Origin: Archivesica marissinica
Lineage: Eukaryota > Mollusca > Bivalvia > Venerida > Vesicomyidae
Assembly: GCA_014843695.1 (NCBI GenBank)
Contig: CM026395.1
Span: 53,902,496-53,966,495, forward strand
Direction: 5' to 3'
DNA length: 64,000 nucleotides
The notes under the pieces are model-generated. The model saw only the letters and a list, made by a program, of their open reading frames with translations. It was not told the origin of the DNA and did no database searches. Positions 13,311-22,894 of this stretch are shown here, one piece after another. Both the position numbers and the translations under genes were made by a program. The first letter of the stretch is position 1. Each line of letters opens with the position of its first letter.

Positions 13311-14672
13311 TGTAAGAACATTTATAGCCACCTCAGAGCTAACCCTATACCATTAATTCATAGTTCCCATAGCCATGTAAGAACATTTATAGCCACATCA
13401 GAGCTAACCCTAAACCATTAATCCATAGTTCCCCTAGCCATGTAAGAACATTTATAGCCACATCAGAGCTAACCCTATACCATTAGTTCATAGTTCCCCT
13501 AGCCATGTAAGAACATTTATAGCCACATCAGAGCTAACAATAAACCATTAGTTCATAGTTCCCCTAGCCATGTAAGAACATTTATAGCCACATCAGAGCT
13601 AACCCTATACCATTAATCCATAGTTCCCCTAGCCATGTAAGAACATTTATAGCCACATCAGAGCTAACAATAAACCATTAGTTCATAGTTCCCCTAGCCA
13701 TGTAAGAACATTTATAGCCACATCAGAGCTAACCCTATACCATTAATCCATAGTTCCCCTAGCCATGTAAGAACATTTATAGCCACATCAGAGCTAACAA
13801 TAAACCATTAGTTCATAGTTCCCCTAGCCATGTAAGAACATTTATAGCCACATCAGAGCTAACCCTATACCATTAATCCATAGTTCCCCTAGCCATGTAA
13901 GAACATTTATAGCCACATCAGAGCTAACAATAAACCATTAGTTCATAGTTCCCCTAGCCATGTAAGAACATTTATAGCCACATCAGAGCTAACCCTATAC
14001 CATTAATCCATAGTTCCCCTAGCCATGTAAGAACATTTATAGCCACATCAGAGCTAACCCTAAACCATTAATCCATAGTTCCCCTAGCCATGTAAGAACA
14101 TTTATAGCCACATCAGAGCTAACCCTAAACCATTAATCCATAGTTCCCCTAGCCATGTAAGAACATTTATAGCCACATCAGAGCTAACCCTAAACCATTA
14201 ATCCATAGTTCCCCTAGCCATGTAAGAACATTTATAGCCACATCAGAGCTAACCCTAAACCATTAATCCATAGTTCCCCTAGCCATGTAAGAACATTTAT
14301 AGCCACATCAGAGCTAACCCTAAACCATTAATCCATAGTTCCCCTAGCCATGTAAGAACATTTATAGCCACATCAGAGCTAACCCTAAACCATTAATCCA
14401 TAGTTCCCCTAGCCATGTAAGAACATTTATAGCCACATCAGAGCTAACCCTAAACCATTAATCCATAGTTCCCCTAGCCATGTAAGAACATTTATAGCCA
14501 CATCAGAGCTAACCCTAAACCATTAATCCATAGTTCCCCTAGCCATGTAAGAACATTTATAGCCACATCAGAGCTAACCCTAAACCATTAATCCATAGTT
14601 CCCCTAGCCATGTAAGAACATTTATAGCCACATCAGAGCTAACCCAATACCATTAATACATAGTTCCCCTAA
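13311..14672. repeat. 65-bp tandem array
   Basis: Twenty-one copies of a 65-bp unit beginning TGTAAGAACATTTATAGCCA. From about 13440 to 14010 two variants alternate (AACCCTATACC and AACAATAAACC), making a 130-bp dimer. From about 14040 onward the units are nearly identical monomers. Each unit contains AACCCTAAACC, which resembles a telomere repeat only by chance. Confidence 0.97.
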
Positions 14673-14673
14673 G

Positions 14674-14802
14674 CCATATTTGAGTGTAATGGACAAAGGT
14701 ATACCACAGTACCTCACTCCCTGGAGACCTCGACTCAGGAGAGCTAAACAGCCTCCAATACAGCAAATTTACATTCAGGACAGTCAGTTGGATTACATGT
14801 AA
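14674..14802 (+). CDS. possible 3'-terminal coding exon, uncharacterised
   Basis: Immediately after the 65-bp array there is an acceptor-like stretch (TTCCCCTAAG). An open frame of 42 codons follows and ends at TAA (14800-14802). The peptide is unlike a random low-complexity read: it contains MDKGIPQYLTPWRPRLRRAK and ends in LDYM, with a basic, proline-rich middle. An internal ATG lies at 14689. No family is recognised and no partner exon is visible, because the array would sit in its upstream intron. This is a weak call resting on composition and the acceptor only. Confidence 0.22.
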   Translation, partial: PYLSVMDKGIPQYLTPWRPRLRRAKQPPIQQIYIQDSQLDYM

Positions 14803-15309
14803 TTGAAGGCAGGTAATTAGTGGCTCCGCTCATAATACCAATATTTTATTTCACGTGGCATTGTCAATACTGAAATGCAATATGGGACAAATGACAGACA
14901 ATTTCGACCGACTGTTGTGCGTACGTGTCCTATGATTGCGTAAATACATTTTTAAATGCACATAAAGCAAACCTGTTATCAATATACACAAGCTGTTACA
15001 ACTATCAAGACAGTCCGACTTGTGTGCACTTTATATCATTAGCTAATATAGGAGGTGTAACCCACATTCCCGTACAAATTGCATACTTCCCAAGATTTAT
15101 AGCAATTTATTTGCCTCTTATGAAAAACGGCCTCAACATTTTCCTCTTATGAAAAAAAGCAGCAAAATAGCATGTTGCCATTTTTTTGTTCCTTTAGCAT
15201 AAAAAGCATGCATATAATAAATATTATGTTAGTGAGATTAATAGACATACGGACACATGCAGGGACGCACCCATAAAATAGGACGTGCGTGGATTGGAGA
15301 ACAATAGGT
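14803..15309. other. AT-rich spacer
   Basis: The plus-strand open frame at 14925-15152 has no recognisable domain and no splice context. I see nothing else. Confidence 0.45.
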
Positions 15310-15319
15310 TTACTGTCTA

Positions 15320-15566
15320 AAAGTTTAAACTTTATTTATTTTACAACGATTGCGAAGCAAGTTCTAACAACTTATATTAATCACTCTCGTTGGCGCTGAT
15401 GGAAGCGTAAGTGTGGTCATTCGTGTGGGAGGAAACCGGAATACCCGAAGAAAATCCGATCTGGCGACCACCGTACCATCTTACATACTTCCCGGTCTGA
15501 TGATCGAACCTGGGTTGCATTTGTGAGAAGCGAGCGTGCTAACCACTGCGCTAATCGGACAGCCTG
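15320..15566 (-). mobile_element. full-length tRNA-derived SINE (type A), minus strand
   Basis: On the minus strand it starts with a tRNA-like head (GATTAGCGCAGTGGTTAGCA as A box, CAGGTTCGATC as B box). The body contains CGGTTTCCTCCCACACGAAT, and the 3' tail contains TGTTAGAACTTGCTTCGCAA and ends in AAATAAATAAAG. A 10-bp target duplication TTACTGTCTA flanks it at 15310-15319 and 15567-15576. This is the clearest type A copy in the window. Confidence 0.88.
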
Positions 15567-15651
15567 TTACTGTCTAGTGGTTTAGTAGTGTTAAGGGTTA
15601 TTGGGCTATCAATTCTATTTATGTGGCATTGGAGATCAAAGGAACAGCCAC

Positions 15652-15874
15652 TTATCCCATTCAACACCAAGTAACTGACATGGACTGGTCCATGATATTT
15701 TTAGACCAATAAATTAATAACAAAATGACATTTGGATCAGTTCATTTATCAAAATGGGTAAAAAAAATTCTAAAAATAGTTATATTACTTAAAAAAAGTG
15801 CAGATCCTGATGAGACGGCTGGATCTACACTTTTTGTAAGCCTATTTAGAGGTCTGTGGTGTTGAAAGGGTTAA
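15652..15874 (-). mobile_element. TTAA-flanked MITE, family 1 copy a
   Basis: This is a palindromic non-autonomous element with ends TTATCCCATTCAACACCA and TGGTGTTGAAAGGGTTAA. The TTAA target plus CCC...GGG termini is the pattern of piggyBac-type MITEs. The core carries a GTGCAGATCC...GGATCTACAC stem, shortened in this copy. The left TTAA has mutated to TTAT. Confidence 0.8.
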
Positions 15875-16321
15875 CATACTATAATGGGTCTGAATGCAGG
15901 ATGGACGCATGCACCACAGCAGTCATTATAAGCGCACTCCTACAAAATATTTTGGGAAATATAAACTGAATATTCAATAAGCTGATTATAGTTTATATAA
16001 ACAAATTTGATTGTGAAATTTACGGAAATTGTGTACTGGCCACATCACGGTTGTCATTCATGCGGCGGTGTTTGGGTCTATGGTTCATATTGCCACTTTT
16101 CTCGCTAATCCATATACTCACTTATATACTGTAATGGTGTAGATATTAGGATATAATATGTTCTTAACCAATTACTAGAATCCTAGTTATATATATGTAT
16201 ACATTTTTATTTCCATATATTATTGTCATGTGTAAATGTTTAAAATTGCATCTGTAATTGTGAAGCGCAATAGAATAATTTTTGTGCTATATAAATGATG
16301 TATTTGATGCAATATTTACAC

Positions 16322-16660
16322 CACCAATTGTCCGATTAGCGCAGTGGTTAGCGCGTTCGCTTCTCACCAATGCAACCTGGGTTCGATCCTCTGAACGGGA
16401 AGAATGTGAGATGGTACGGTGGTCGCCAGATCGGACAGGTGGGTTTTCTCCGGTACTCCGGTTTCCTCCCACACGAATGACCACAAATACTCTCTCTTGA
16501 GACCTAATTCCTGATCGAATCCCATCGTCATGAGGGAGAGAGCCGAGGCCATGTGGATTTAAATGTCGTGCCAAGGGACATTATGACGGTTGTTCTAGCG
16601 TGGTTCGAACTCGCCTTGATTACAAGGCCAACACGTTATCCATTACACCAAGGAGTTTGA
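16322..16660. mobile_element. tail-to-tail fused SINE pair (type A plus, type B minus)
   Basis: The plus strand from 16329 carries a type A head (GATTAGCGCAGTGGTTAGCG, B box GGGTTCGATCC) and body as far as GAATGACCACAAATAC. From 16660 leftward the minus strand carries a type B head (GGTGTAATGGATAACGTG, B box GAGTTCGAACC) and body (CATGACGATGGGATTCGATC, GAATTAGGTCTC). The two meet near 16485-16500, and both lack their usual 3' tails. The 95- and 72-codon open frames here are SINE sequence, not genes. Confidence 0.75.
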
Positions 16661-16914
16661 TTTTTTTCGTAATATGAACAAGTAATGTGCTATGAACGAA
16701 GCATAAAATGAATAGAAAATTTATTTCTATTCAGAAACTAACGGAGGCCAGTATATAAACGGCCTCTACCCCCAAGGCAGAGGCAGGTAAATGTTTCTTC
16801 TTAACATGCAAACTTCTCTCGAACAAAACACTTTTTGCTAATTTAATTGATTTAAATGACATTGAATCAATTTAAAATTTCCCCAAAGCTAGCAACCGCA
16901 TGCTTTCCTCACTC

Positions 16915-17156
16915 TTAACCCTTTCAACACCACAGACCTCTAAATTGGCTTACAAAAAAGTGCAGATCCAGATGAGCCGGCTCGTGACGAACCGTCTCAT
17001 CAGGATCTGCACTTTTTGCCAGTAATATTACTATTTTTAGACATAATTACCCATTTTGATAAATGAACTTGTCCAAACGTGATTTTCTGATTCATTTATT
17101 GGTTTAAGAATATCATGGACTAGTCCATGTCAGTTACTTGGTGTTGAATGGGTCAA
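16915..17156 (+). mobile_element. TTAA-flanked MITE, family 1 copy b
   Basis: The ends are TTAACCCTTTCAACACCACA and GGTGTTGAATGGGTCAA, so the right TTAA is mutated to TCAA. It contains the central imperfect stem AGTGCAGATCCAGATGAGCC...GGATCTGCACTTTT. Confidence 0.82.
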
Positions 17157-17324
17157 CTGAATAACTGTGCGTGGTTTTCCCCCCTCTGTATGGGAAGGGA
17201 TATATCATCTCAAAAGTCATAAAAATAAAACACGATAGTTTTGGAAAGCACAAGGCTGGTATATACATCACTATGGACATCGTCCAAGTTAGGTTTATTC
17301 GACATGGCCGAAGTAGATTCTTTC

Positions 17325-17690
17325 TACTTTTTAGATCTCTCCAAAGAAGCACAATGCCAAAGTTGGATTATGTAGATCTAGATCTACGATGTAGTTTCTC
17401 TGTAGTTGTGGTTTTAGACCTGTCTGTAGTTATATTTTTTGTTAGACAAGAGGCTTTTTGAGACATCTCGGAAGTAATTTCTCCAAAGTAATTTTTTTAT
17501 ACCTTTTCAAAGTATGTTTTAGACATTAAAAATAGCTTTTTAGACATCTCCGAAGTATATTCTTATTTTTATATATTGCTGTTACAAGTCAGTTTTTGGA
17601 CATCTCCGAAGCAATTTTTTTAGACATCTTGACTTATTTTATTTTTCTTAATACATCTCCGAAGTCTCCATTTTTAGATATATTTTTTCC
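17325..17690. repeat. degenerate repeat around AGACATCTCCGAAGT
   Basis: Six or so scattered copies of a T-rich motif followed by AGACATCTCCGAAGT, at irregular 40-80 bp spacing. They are too diverged for a clean unit length. The overlapping short open frames on both strands are not coding. Confidence 0.55.
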
Positions 17691-17884
17691 TAAGTTATTG
17701 TGAGCTACTAGATGTGGTCAGAAATATAGAGTAGATCCGGGAATCATCGTACATGTTTGACCAAAACCAGGCGTATAAATTTAGCACTTACTGAAGCAAA
17801 TGCTCTCTATATTTACATTGAATGACGTAATCTAATTGAAGCTTGTTCATTCGGCTATGTTCAGTTTTTACGGCTGAAAGTGCA

Positions 17885-18123
17885 TTAACCCATTCAACCC
17901 CAAGTAACTGACATGGACTGGTGCGTGATATTTTCAGACCAATAAATTAATAAGAAAATTACCCATTTCATTTATCAAAATGGGTAATTTTATCTAAAAA
18001 TAGTAATAATTATTACTGGCAAAAAAGTGCAGATCCTGATGAGACGGCTCATCACGAGCCGGCTCATCTGGATCTACACTTTTCATAAGCCTATTTAGAG
18101 GCCTGTGGGGTTGAAAGGGTTAA
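17885..18123 (-). mobile_element. TTAA-flanked MITE, family 1 copy c
   Basis: It has perfect TTAA at both ends, with termini TTAACCCATTCAACCCCA and GGGGTTGAAAGGGTTAA. The central hairpin GATGAGACGGCTCATCACGA...GAGCCGGCTCATC is intact. It is in the opposite orientation to copies b, d, e and f. Confidence 0.87.
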
Positions 18124-18218
18124 ATAATGACAATTTGGACAAAAGGCACATTCTGAAATCCAGGTTGAATCGGACATCATCAGCCTCCGTAAAAAAATCG
18201 TACTTTATCAGGCACAGA

Positions 18219-18380
18219 CAGTGGGGATTATTGGCCATGCATTATGCCAGTTGAGATTATCGGCCATGCATTATGCCAGTGGGGATTATCGGCCATGCAT
18301 TATGCCAGTGGGCATTATTGGCCATGCATTATGCCAGTGGGGATTATCGGCCATGCATTAATATGCCAGTGAGGATTATT
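18219..18380. repeat. 29-bp tandem repeat, ~5.5 copies
   Basis: The unit is CAGTGGGGATTATCGGCCAT plus GCATTATGC. The last units carry AT insertions or transitions. It abuts the foldback element at 18382. Confidence 0.9.
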
Positions 18381-18381
18381 A

Positions 18382-18573
18382 TGTATTACACATGTGTACA
18401 TATAAGAAAATATATGATGGCTGTATGAAACTGAATACAAGCAAAGGCATTTGATAAAACAATTATGTATTACACGTGTGTACATATAAGATATAATAAT
18501 TTATCACATAACTTTGGTTGTATTCAGTGTAGGCTATACAGCCATCACCTTGTATCAACACACGTGTAATACA
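18382..18573. mobile_element. foldback/MITE-like inverted repeat element
   Basis: Outer arms are TGTATTACACATGTGT (18382-18397) and its inverse at 18558-18573, with one mismatch. Inner arms are GATGGCTGTATGAAACTGAA at 18416 and its near inverse ending CAGCCATC at 18546. A direct copy of the left arm lies internally at 18466-18490. There is no coding capacity. Confidence 0.6.
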
Positions 18574-19177
18574 ACTTGAAAGGATTCTGATTGGTAGCGG
18601 CAAGCTTGCATATGACAAAATCATTTGACATACATATAATTTGCAACTTTGCCTTCATGCTTTCTTTGTTGAAAATAAATCAAATGTTAAATATGCATGA
18701 GCAGACTACATACATTGATTAAAAGTAGTGTTGATTTTTTGCGTGGAGTTGCTTGTTTGACTATTTACGATGAGATGCACCTTTGCTGATTTCCATGAGA
18801 TGTAATAAAGCTATACAGGCAAACAGAAAAGTTTCTTTTTCAAATTGATGAATACTGTGGTAATGTGATAAAAAAAGGTTCTTACACTCACAAAAAGGCT
18901 GCTTAATAGCCAAATTCCAAAACTCGTTTTATAAAATATGGTATGAAATCACCACTAATGTGAGATCCTCTATATATGATAACATTATTATTCATGTGAA
19001 TGACACACACAGACAGTGGTACACAGTCATATTAAATTTGGTAGTATCAAAATATAGATAATTACTAACTGTCTAGTCATCCTTATAGCTAGCTAGTTTA
19101 CTCATGCATATAGCTAGTTTACATCTTCAATGACAAAGTCTATTCATTTACAGTGTATCTCTCTCACTATTTTCATT
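18574..19177. other. AT-rich spacer
   Basis: I see no supported gene or repeat here, apart from a short TAGCTAGTTTAC repetition near 19087-19122. Confidence 0.45.
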
Positions 19178-19435
19178 GGACCGCGAATCTATGTATCGCA
19201 GGTTTGATCCCCAGTCTGACACTAATAATATTAACAGTCTTTCATATGGGATTTTAAACCGAGGTCTCGTGTCAGTGCTTTCTTTATACACTGTGTATGT
19301 AAACGAACCAGAGGAGACTCTGGAATGGGTCTCTGTCTGTATCATTGCACTATCCTCCACAATCTAAAACGACTAATCTCTTCAGGTGTCGTTCATATCG
19401 GCAACCGGTAGCGCCGATAAATAAACGGAAAACAC
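19178..19435 (+). mobile_element. SINE type C, 5'-truncated
   Basis: It keeps the B-box part of the head (GCAGGTTTGATCC), the body (ACCAGAGGAGACTCTGGAAT, CATTGCACTATCCTCC) and the shared tail (GGCAACCGGTAGCGCCGATA) ending in an AC-rich stretch. The A-box half is degraded. The open frames on both strands over this stretch are SINE-derived. Confidence 0.8.
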
Positions 19436-19772
19436 ACACACTATTTTCAGTCACAACTGAAACTTGGGTAAATAAGGTGTTTCTACAATATGAAATCCAA
19501 ATGCCTTCCTACACAAAAAATTAGTTCATTCCAAAATTCCAATAAAATAAAGTGCTTATTATTTTTGTAATTTAGTAATTATATGTATTTCATCACATAA
19601 TTACAAGTTCGTTATAGATTACTTTTACTAGATTTTCTTGTAGTTTTTCCAAAAGAGTGTGCTTACATTTTTATTTCAGATTTCTGTTTATTAGATAGAC
19701 ATCATGAGAAAGAATGAGTGTGGCAATGAGAAACATAACAAATTTAACAACTTACGAGGATGTAGACTAAAT

Positions 19773-20385
19773 ATAGCTAAGGGGAGATAATCTAAACATA
19801 GCTAAGGACAATTAACCTGAAAATAACTAAGGGGAGATAATCGGAACATACCTAAGGGAGCTAATCTGAACATAGCTAATGGGAGATAATCCGAACATAG
19901 CTAATGGAAGGTAATCTAAACATAGGTAAACTGAAGATTCCCAAGGCGAGTTCAACTTTAAGGGCAGCTAACCCAAATATAGCTAAGGGGAGCTAATCAA
20001 AATAGTGCTAAGCTAAGGGGAGCTAACCTAAAGATAGCAGTTATATGTTATATTTCGGGTTTTTTTCGCCTGCATCGCACCATTTTGGGCTATATCGCCA
20101 GCGGGCAGTTTACCTAACAACACCTTTCCTGGGCAGGCTCCAGTGGTTAACCAGTACTTGGGTGCACCAACCTCTGTAAGAAACTGCCAACATTTTCATA
20201 TAAATGAGACACGGTCCGAGCGGGGCTCGAACCCGTGACCATCAGTGATGATAGGTTACAGTGGTATACAAGTCAGCGACCTTAACCACTCGACCACGGA
20301 GGCGGACCTAAAGATAGCAAAGGGGAGCAAGCTAATAAAAATAGTGCTAAGGGGAGCTAACAAAAAAAGCTAACTAAGGCGAATT
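19773..20385. repeat. degenerate ~25-bp repeat (AGCTAAGGGGAGATAA), interrupted by a SINE
   Basis: About a dozen loose copies of AACATAGCTAAGGGGAGATAAT run from 19773 to 20039 and resume from 20306 to 20385. A 266-bp SINE splits the array. Its right edge stops only 8 bp from the splice donor of the CUB exon (intron side, minus strand). Confidence 0.8.
20040..20305 (-). mobile_element. full-length SINE type D, minus strand
   Basis: On the minus strand it has a Ser/Leu-type tRNA head with long variable arm (CGTGGTCGAGTGGTTAAGGT, B box GGGTTCGAGCC). The body contains GAGCCTGCCCAGGAAAGG, and the 3' part reads GCGATATAGCCCAAAATGG. A 14-bp target duplication ACCTAAAGATAGCA lies at 20026-20039 and 20306-20319. 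The insertion is inside the 25-bp repeat. Confidence 0.9.
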
Positions 20386-20393
20386 ATACTCAC

Positions 20394-20807
20394 AGTTATA
20401 ATGGTGAAAGTCAAATTGCACTGTAAATCCACTGGAATGGTTTACCAACCATATATAAGTAATTTTTACAACATTTAATGTTGAATGAAAGACTATGGGG
20501 CTTCCTACGCTGTATGTATTAGTACATATTCTGCCAATTTGTTTCTCACTAGTATACTTCTCCTTTAGCACAACCTCTGGAGGCAAACAATCGTCAGAAT
20601 CGTAGTCCTGTAAATGTTCAGTTCGCAAATTACCGGTTGTCATGGAAGATTGTGACCGGAAGCCAAAAAACCGAGTGAAATTAAGCTCAATAACGTTATC
20701 CCTCGGCGCCCTTATATGGAAGTCACACCGCCTGTATCCTTTCTGCTGGTAGTGTTGCGAAAGGGCTCGGATCTCGTCTTTGTGCAAGTACGTAAAACTA
20801 CAAACAG
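20394..20807 (-). CDS. CUB-domain exon (internal, phase 1-1)
   Basis: A 414-bp exon on the minus strand encodes about 138 residues that fit a CUB domain, an extracellular beta-sandwich module of secreted and membrane proteins. Visible CUB features in order: a first Cys at the exon start (AVCSF), a second Cys before the conserved strand (YRRCDFHIRAP), the hydrophobic NVIELNFTRFFGF, a third Cys (DYDSDDC), a fourth Cys (KQIGRIC), and a C-terminal HSTLNVVKITYIW...SSGFTVQFDF. The acceptor is TTTCTCTTGTCTATTTTCAG, with the exon starting at 20807. The donor is ACT|GTGAGT, with the exon's last base at 20394. Both junctions fall after the first base of a codon, the 1-1 phase typical of shuffled CUB exons. 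It is longer than the usual ~110 residues and lacks the common SPNYP start. The gene's function is unknown; a neighbouring repeat exon may lie upstream. Confidence 0.72.
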
Positions 20808-20870
20808 CTGAAAATAGACAAGAGAAAACATTACAATACAGTTTTTCGGAATATAAAGACATGCGGTTGG

Positions 20871-20980
20871 TACTTTATTTGAGCGACCTACTTTATTTGA
20901 GCGACCTACTTTATTCGAGCGACCTACTTTATTTGAGCGACCTACTTTATACTTTATTTGAGCGACCTACTTTATTTGAG
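20871..20980. repeat. 18-bp tandem repeat, 6 copies
   Basis: The unit is TACTTTATTTGAGCGACC, with one copy preceded by a partial TACTTTA. It lies in the intron just upstream (minus strand) of the CUB exon acceptor, about 60 bp away. Confidence 0.9.
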
Positions 20981-21689
20981 TGGAGCCATTATGGACATTA
21001 GTTGCAACACTCGAATAATGAGATATCGGAGTAGCTCCTTCGGTGTTATAGTTGTACATCGATATTACTCTACAAAGGTATACGTGTCCAGTCAAACAGA
21101 CGGACGGACAAAAGCAGATCACAATACCCCGCCCCCTGCTAAAAAGCATACTCAAAGTAAAATCTATACATGCACATAATTACATATACGACACTGGAAT
21201 CAGTGTCTTTAACGAAAATTTAAGTAATTTCCTTTGTGTGCAAGTATTTGTCTAGTTCTGTGAAAAATGCAGGAAATTGCTAATTATAAAACATGTATAA
21301 CACGCAAAACCAGTGTAATTGCATGACACAATCTTCAAGATAAACTGCTAAATCTGTACATCTGCTTCATTAGATAACACAAAAAATAACAACAAATTAC
21401 AAGGAAAACACAAAGACAATTACACATCAACCAACGCCCACATGTTTCTCACTTCTCTGTTAATGCAAAAATAAAACTAGTGGTAAAAACAGGGCTCGAC
21501 AAATCCTATTGCAAGACGCCGGTGGCAAGTCTAAACCCTGTTCGGGCAAGTGGCCATCGACCAGAATTTAGTCCCGGACAAGACAAACGTCCACAGGTGT
21601 GATAATCGGACAAGACAGATCAATTAAATACTCAACTGTGTGTCATGCAAGCGGCCAAGCTAATTATTGATCGTAAACCCCGCCTTCTA
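20981..21689. other. intron-like spacer with dispersed-repeat fragments
   Basis: This contains GGACGGACAAAAGCAGATCA near 21110, and near 21490-21640 a GGGCTCGACAAATCC...GGGCAAGTGG segment. Both look like pieces of dispersed repeats, though I cannot name the families. No exon is supported. Confidence 0.35.
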
Positions 21690-21965
21690 ATACTATGAAT
21701 AGATTGTCCAATCGAGAGGTTGTGAGTTCGAACCACACCAGAACCGCAGTGGTGGTGTCCTTAGGCAAGACTCTTAAATCAACATTGCCATTTCTGTCTC
21801 CCGCATGACGATGGATTCCATCAGGAATGCGGTATATCGAGTGCGAGGAATGCGGTATATCGACTGCGAGGAATGCGGTATATCGACTGCGAGGAATGCG
21901 GTATATCGAGTGCGATGAAACTAATGTTGTAAGCACTTGTTTCGCAATTGATCTAAAATAAAATG
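21690..21965 (+). mobile_element. SINE type B with internal 23-bp expansion
   Basis: It has a partial tRNA-like head (B box GTGAGTTCGAACC), a body (CATGACGATGGATTCCATCA) and the 3' tail TAAGCACTTGTTTCGCAATT ending in AAAATAAAAT. Within the body, a 23-bp piece AGGAATGCGGTATATCGAGT plus GCG is repeated four times (21823-21914), whereas other type B copies have it once. The 169-codon minus-strand open frame across this copy is not a gene. Confidence 0.8.
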
Positions 21966-22364
21966 TGTACACACTAACAATACCAAGGAGCCTTTTTCCT
22001 GAATGTGGTCTTCGCAGACAGGATCGACTATTTAAGCAGTTTGTATGCAACAGCCCACACGCATGAAGATTACTGGAGTGCCTGCAGCCATACATAACGT
22101 AATTAACTGTCCAGACAAAATGCAATTTAAAATACATCAAATTATAGTGACATAATGACCCATGTTTACACATTTCTAACTAAATTATGTAAACTCAAGG
22201 ATCTAGAGGGAAGTGCTTTCAACAAAAATGCAATACGTGACAACTTTCAAATAATTGGATCAATGATAGTGTTCATACAGTTGTTTACACAGTACCACTA
22301 AAAAGCCACGGAGAGCCATCAAAAGCCGCAGGAAGCCCAATGTTTTGTAGTGGAGGGATCACAA

Positions 22365-22642
22365 TTATGTTATATTTATATGTTATATTTAGGGTTTTAC
22401 GCCTGCATCAGCACCATTTTGGGCTATATCGCTGGCGGGCAGTTTACCGTACAACACCTTTCCTGGGCAGGCTCCAGTGGTTATTAACCAGTACTTGGGT
22501 GCACCAACCTCCGTAAGAAACTGCCAACTTTTTCATATAAATGAGACACGGTCTGAGTGGGGCTCGAACCCGTGACCATCAGTGATGATAGGTTACAGTG
22601 GTATACAAGTCAGCGACCGTAACCACTCGCACGGAGGCGGAC
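22365..22642 (-). mobile_element. full-length SINE type D, minus strand
   Basis: Same head, body and 3' part as the copy at 20040, with a short deletion in the head (ACTCGCACGGAGG). A perfect 12-bp target duplication GAGGGATCACAA lies at 22353-22364 and 22643-22654. It is inside the proposed intron between the repeat exon and the CUB exon. Confidence 0.9.
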
Positions 22643-22894
22643 GAGGGATCACAAAAACAACACAAATATCACAAATGCACGTCTTGTCGAGACGGTTATT
22701 GCAGAATGATGTACACAGTAAATTCATGTGAATGTCTGGCTTTTCTATCCTTGCAGCTGAAAGTAAGTTCAACACACATCAGAATTGAAAGAAATCAAAC
22801 GGAACATTAACTCCTTGCATGCTGGGTAAAACAAAGACTATAAATAGTTCAAATAATTGTAGCAGACGATGATAATTCATTGTGTTTTTCTTAC

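Noticed and set aside
13311..14672. Telomere-like AACCCTAAACC motif in each 65-bp unit
   Set aside because: It occurs once per unit in a non-telomeric context and is not a tandem hexamer or heptamer.
16287..16574. 95-codon minus frame and overlapping plus frame
   Set aside because: Entirely SINE sequence shared with other copies in the window.
21664..22173. 169-codon minus frame
   Set aside because: Covers a type B SINE and its 23-bp expansion. No protein family.
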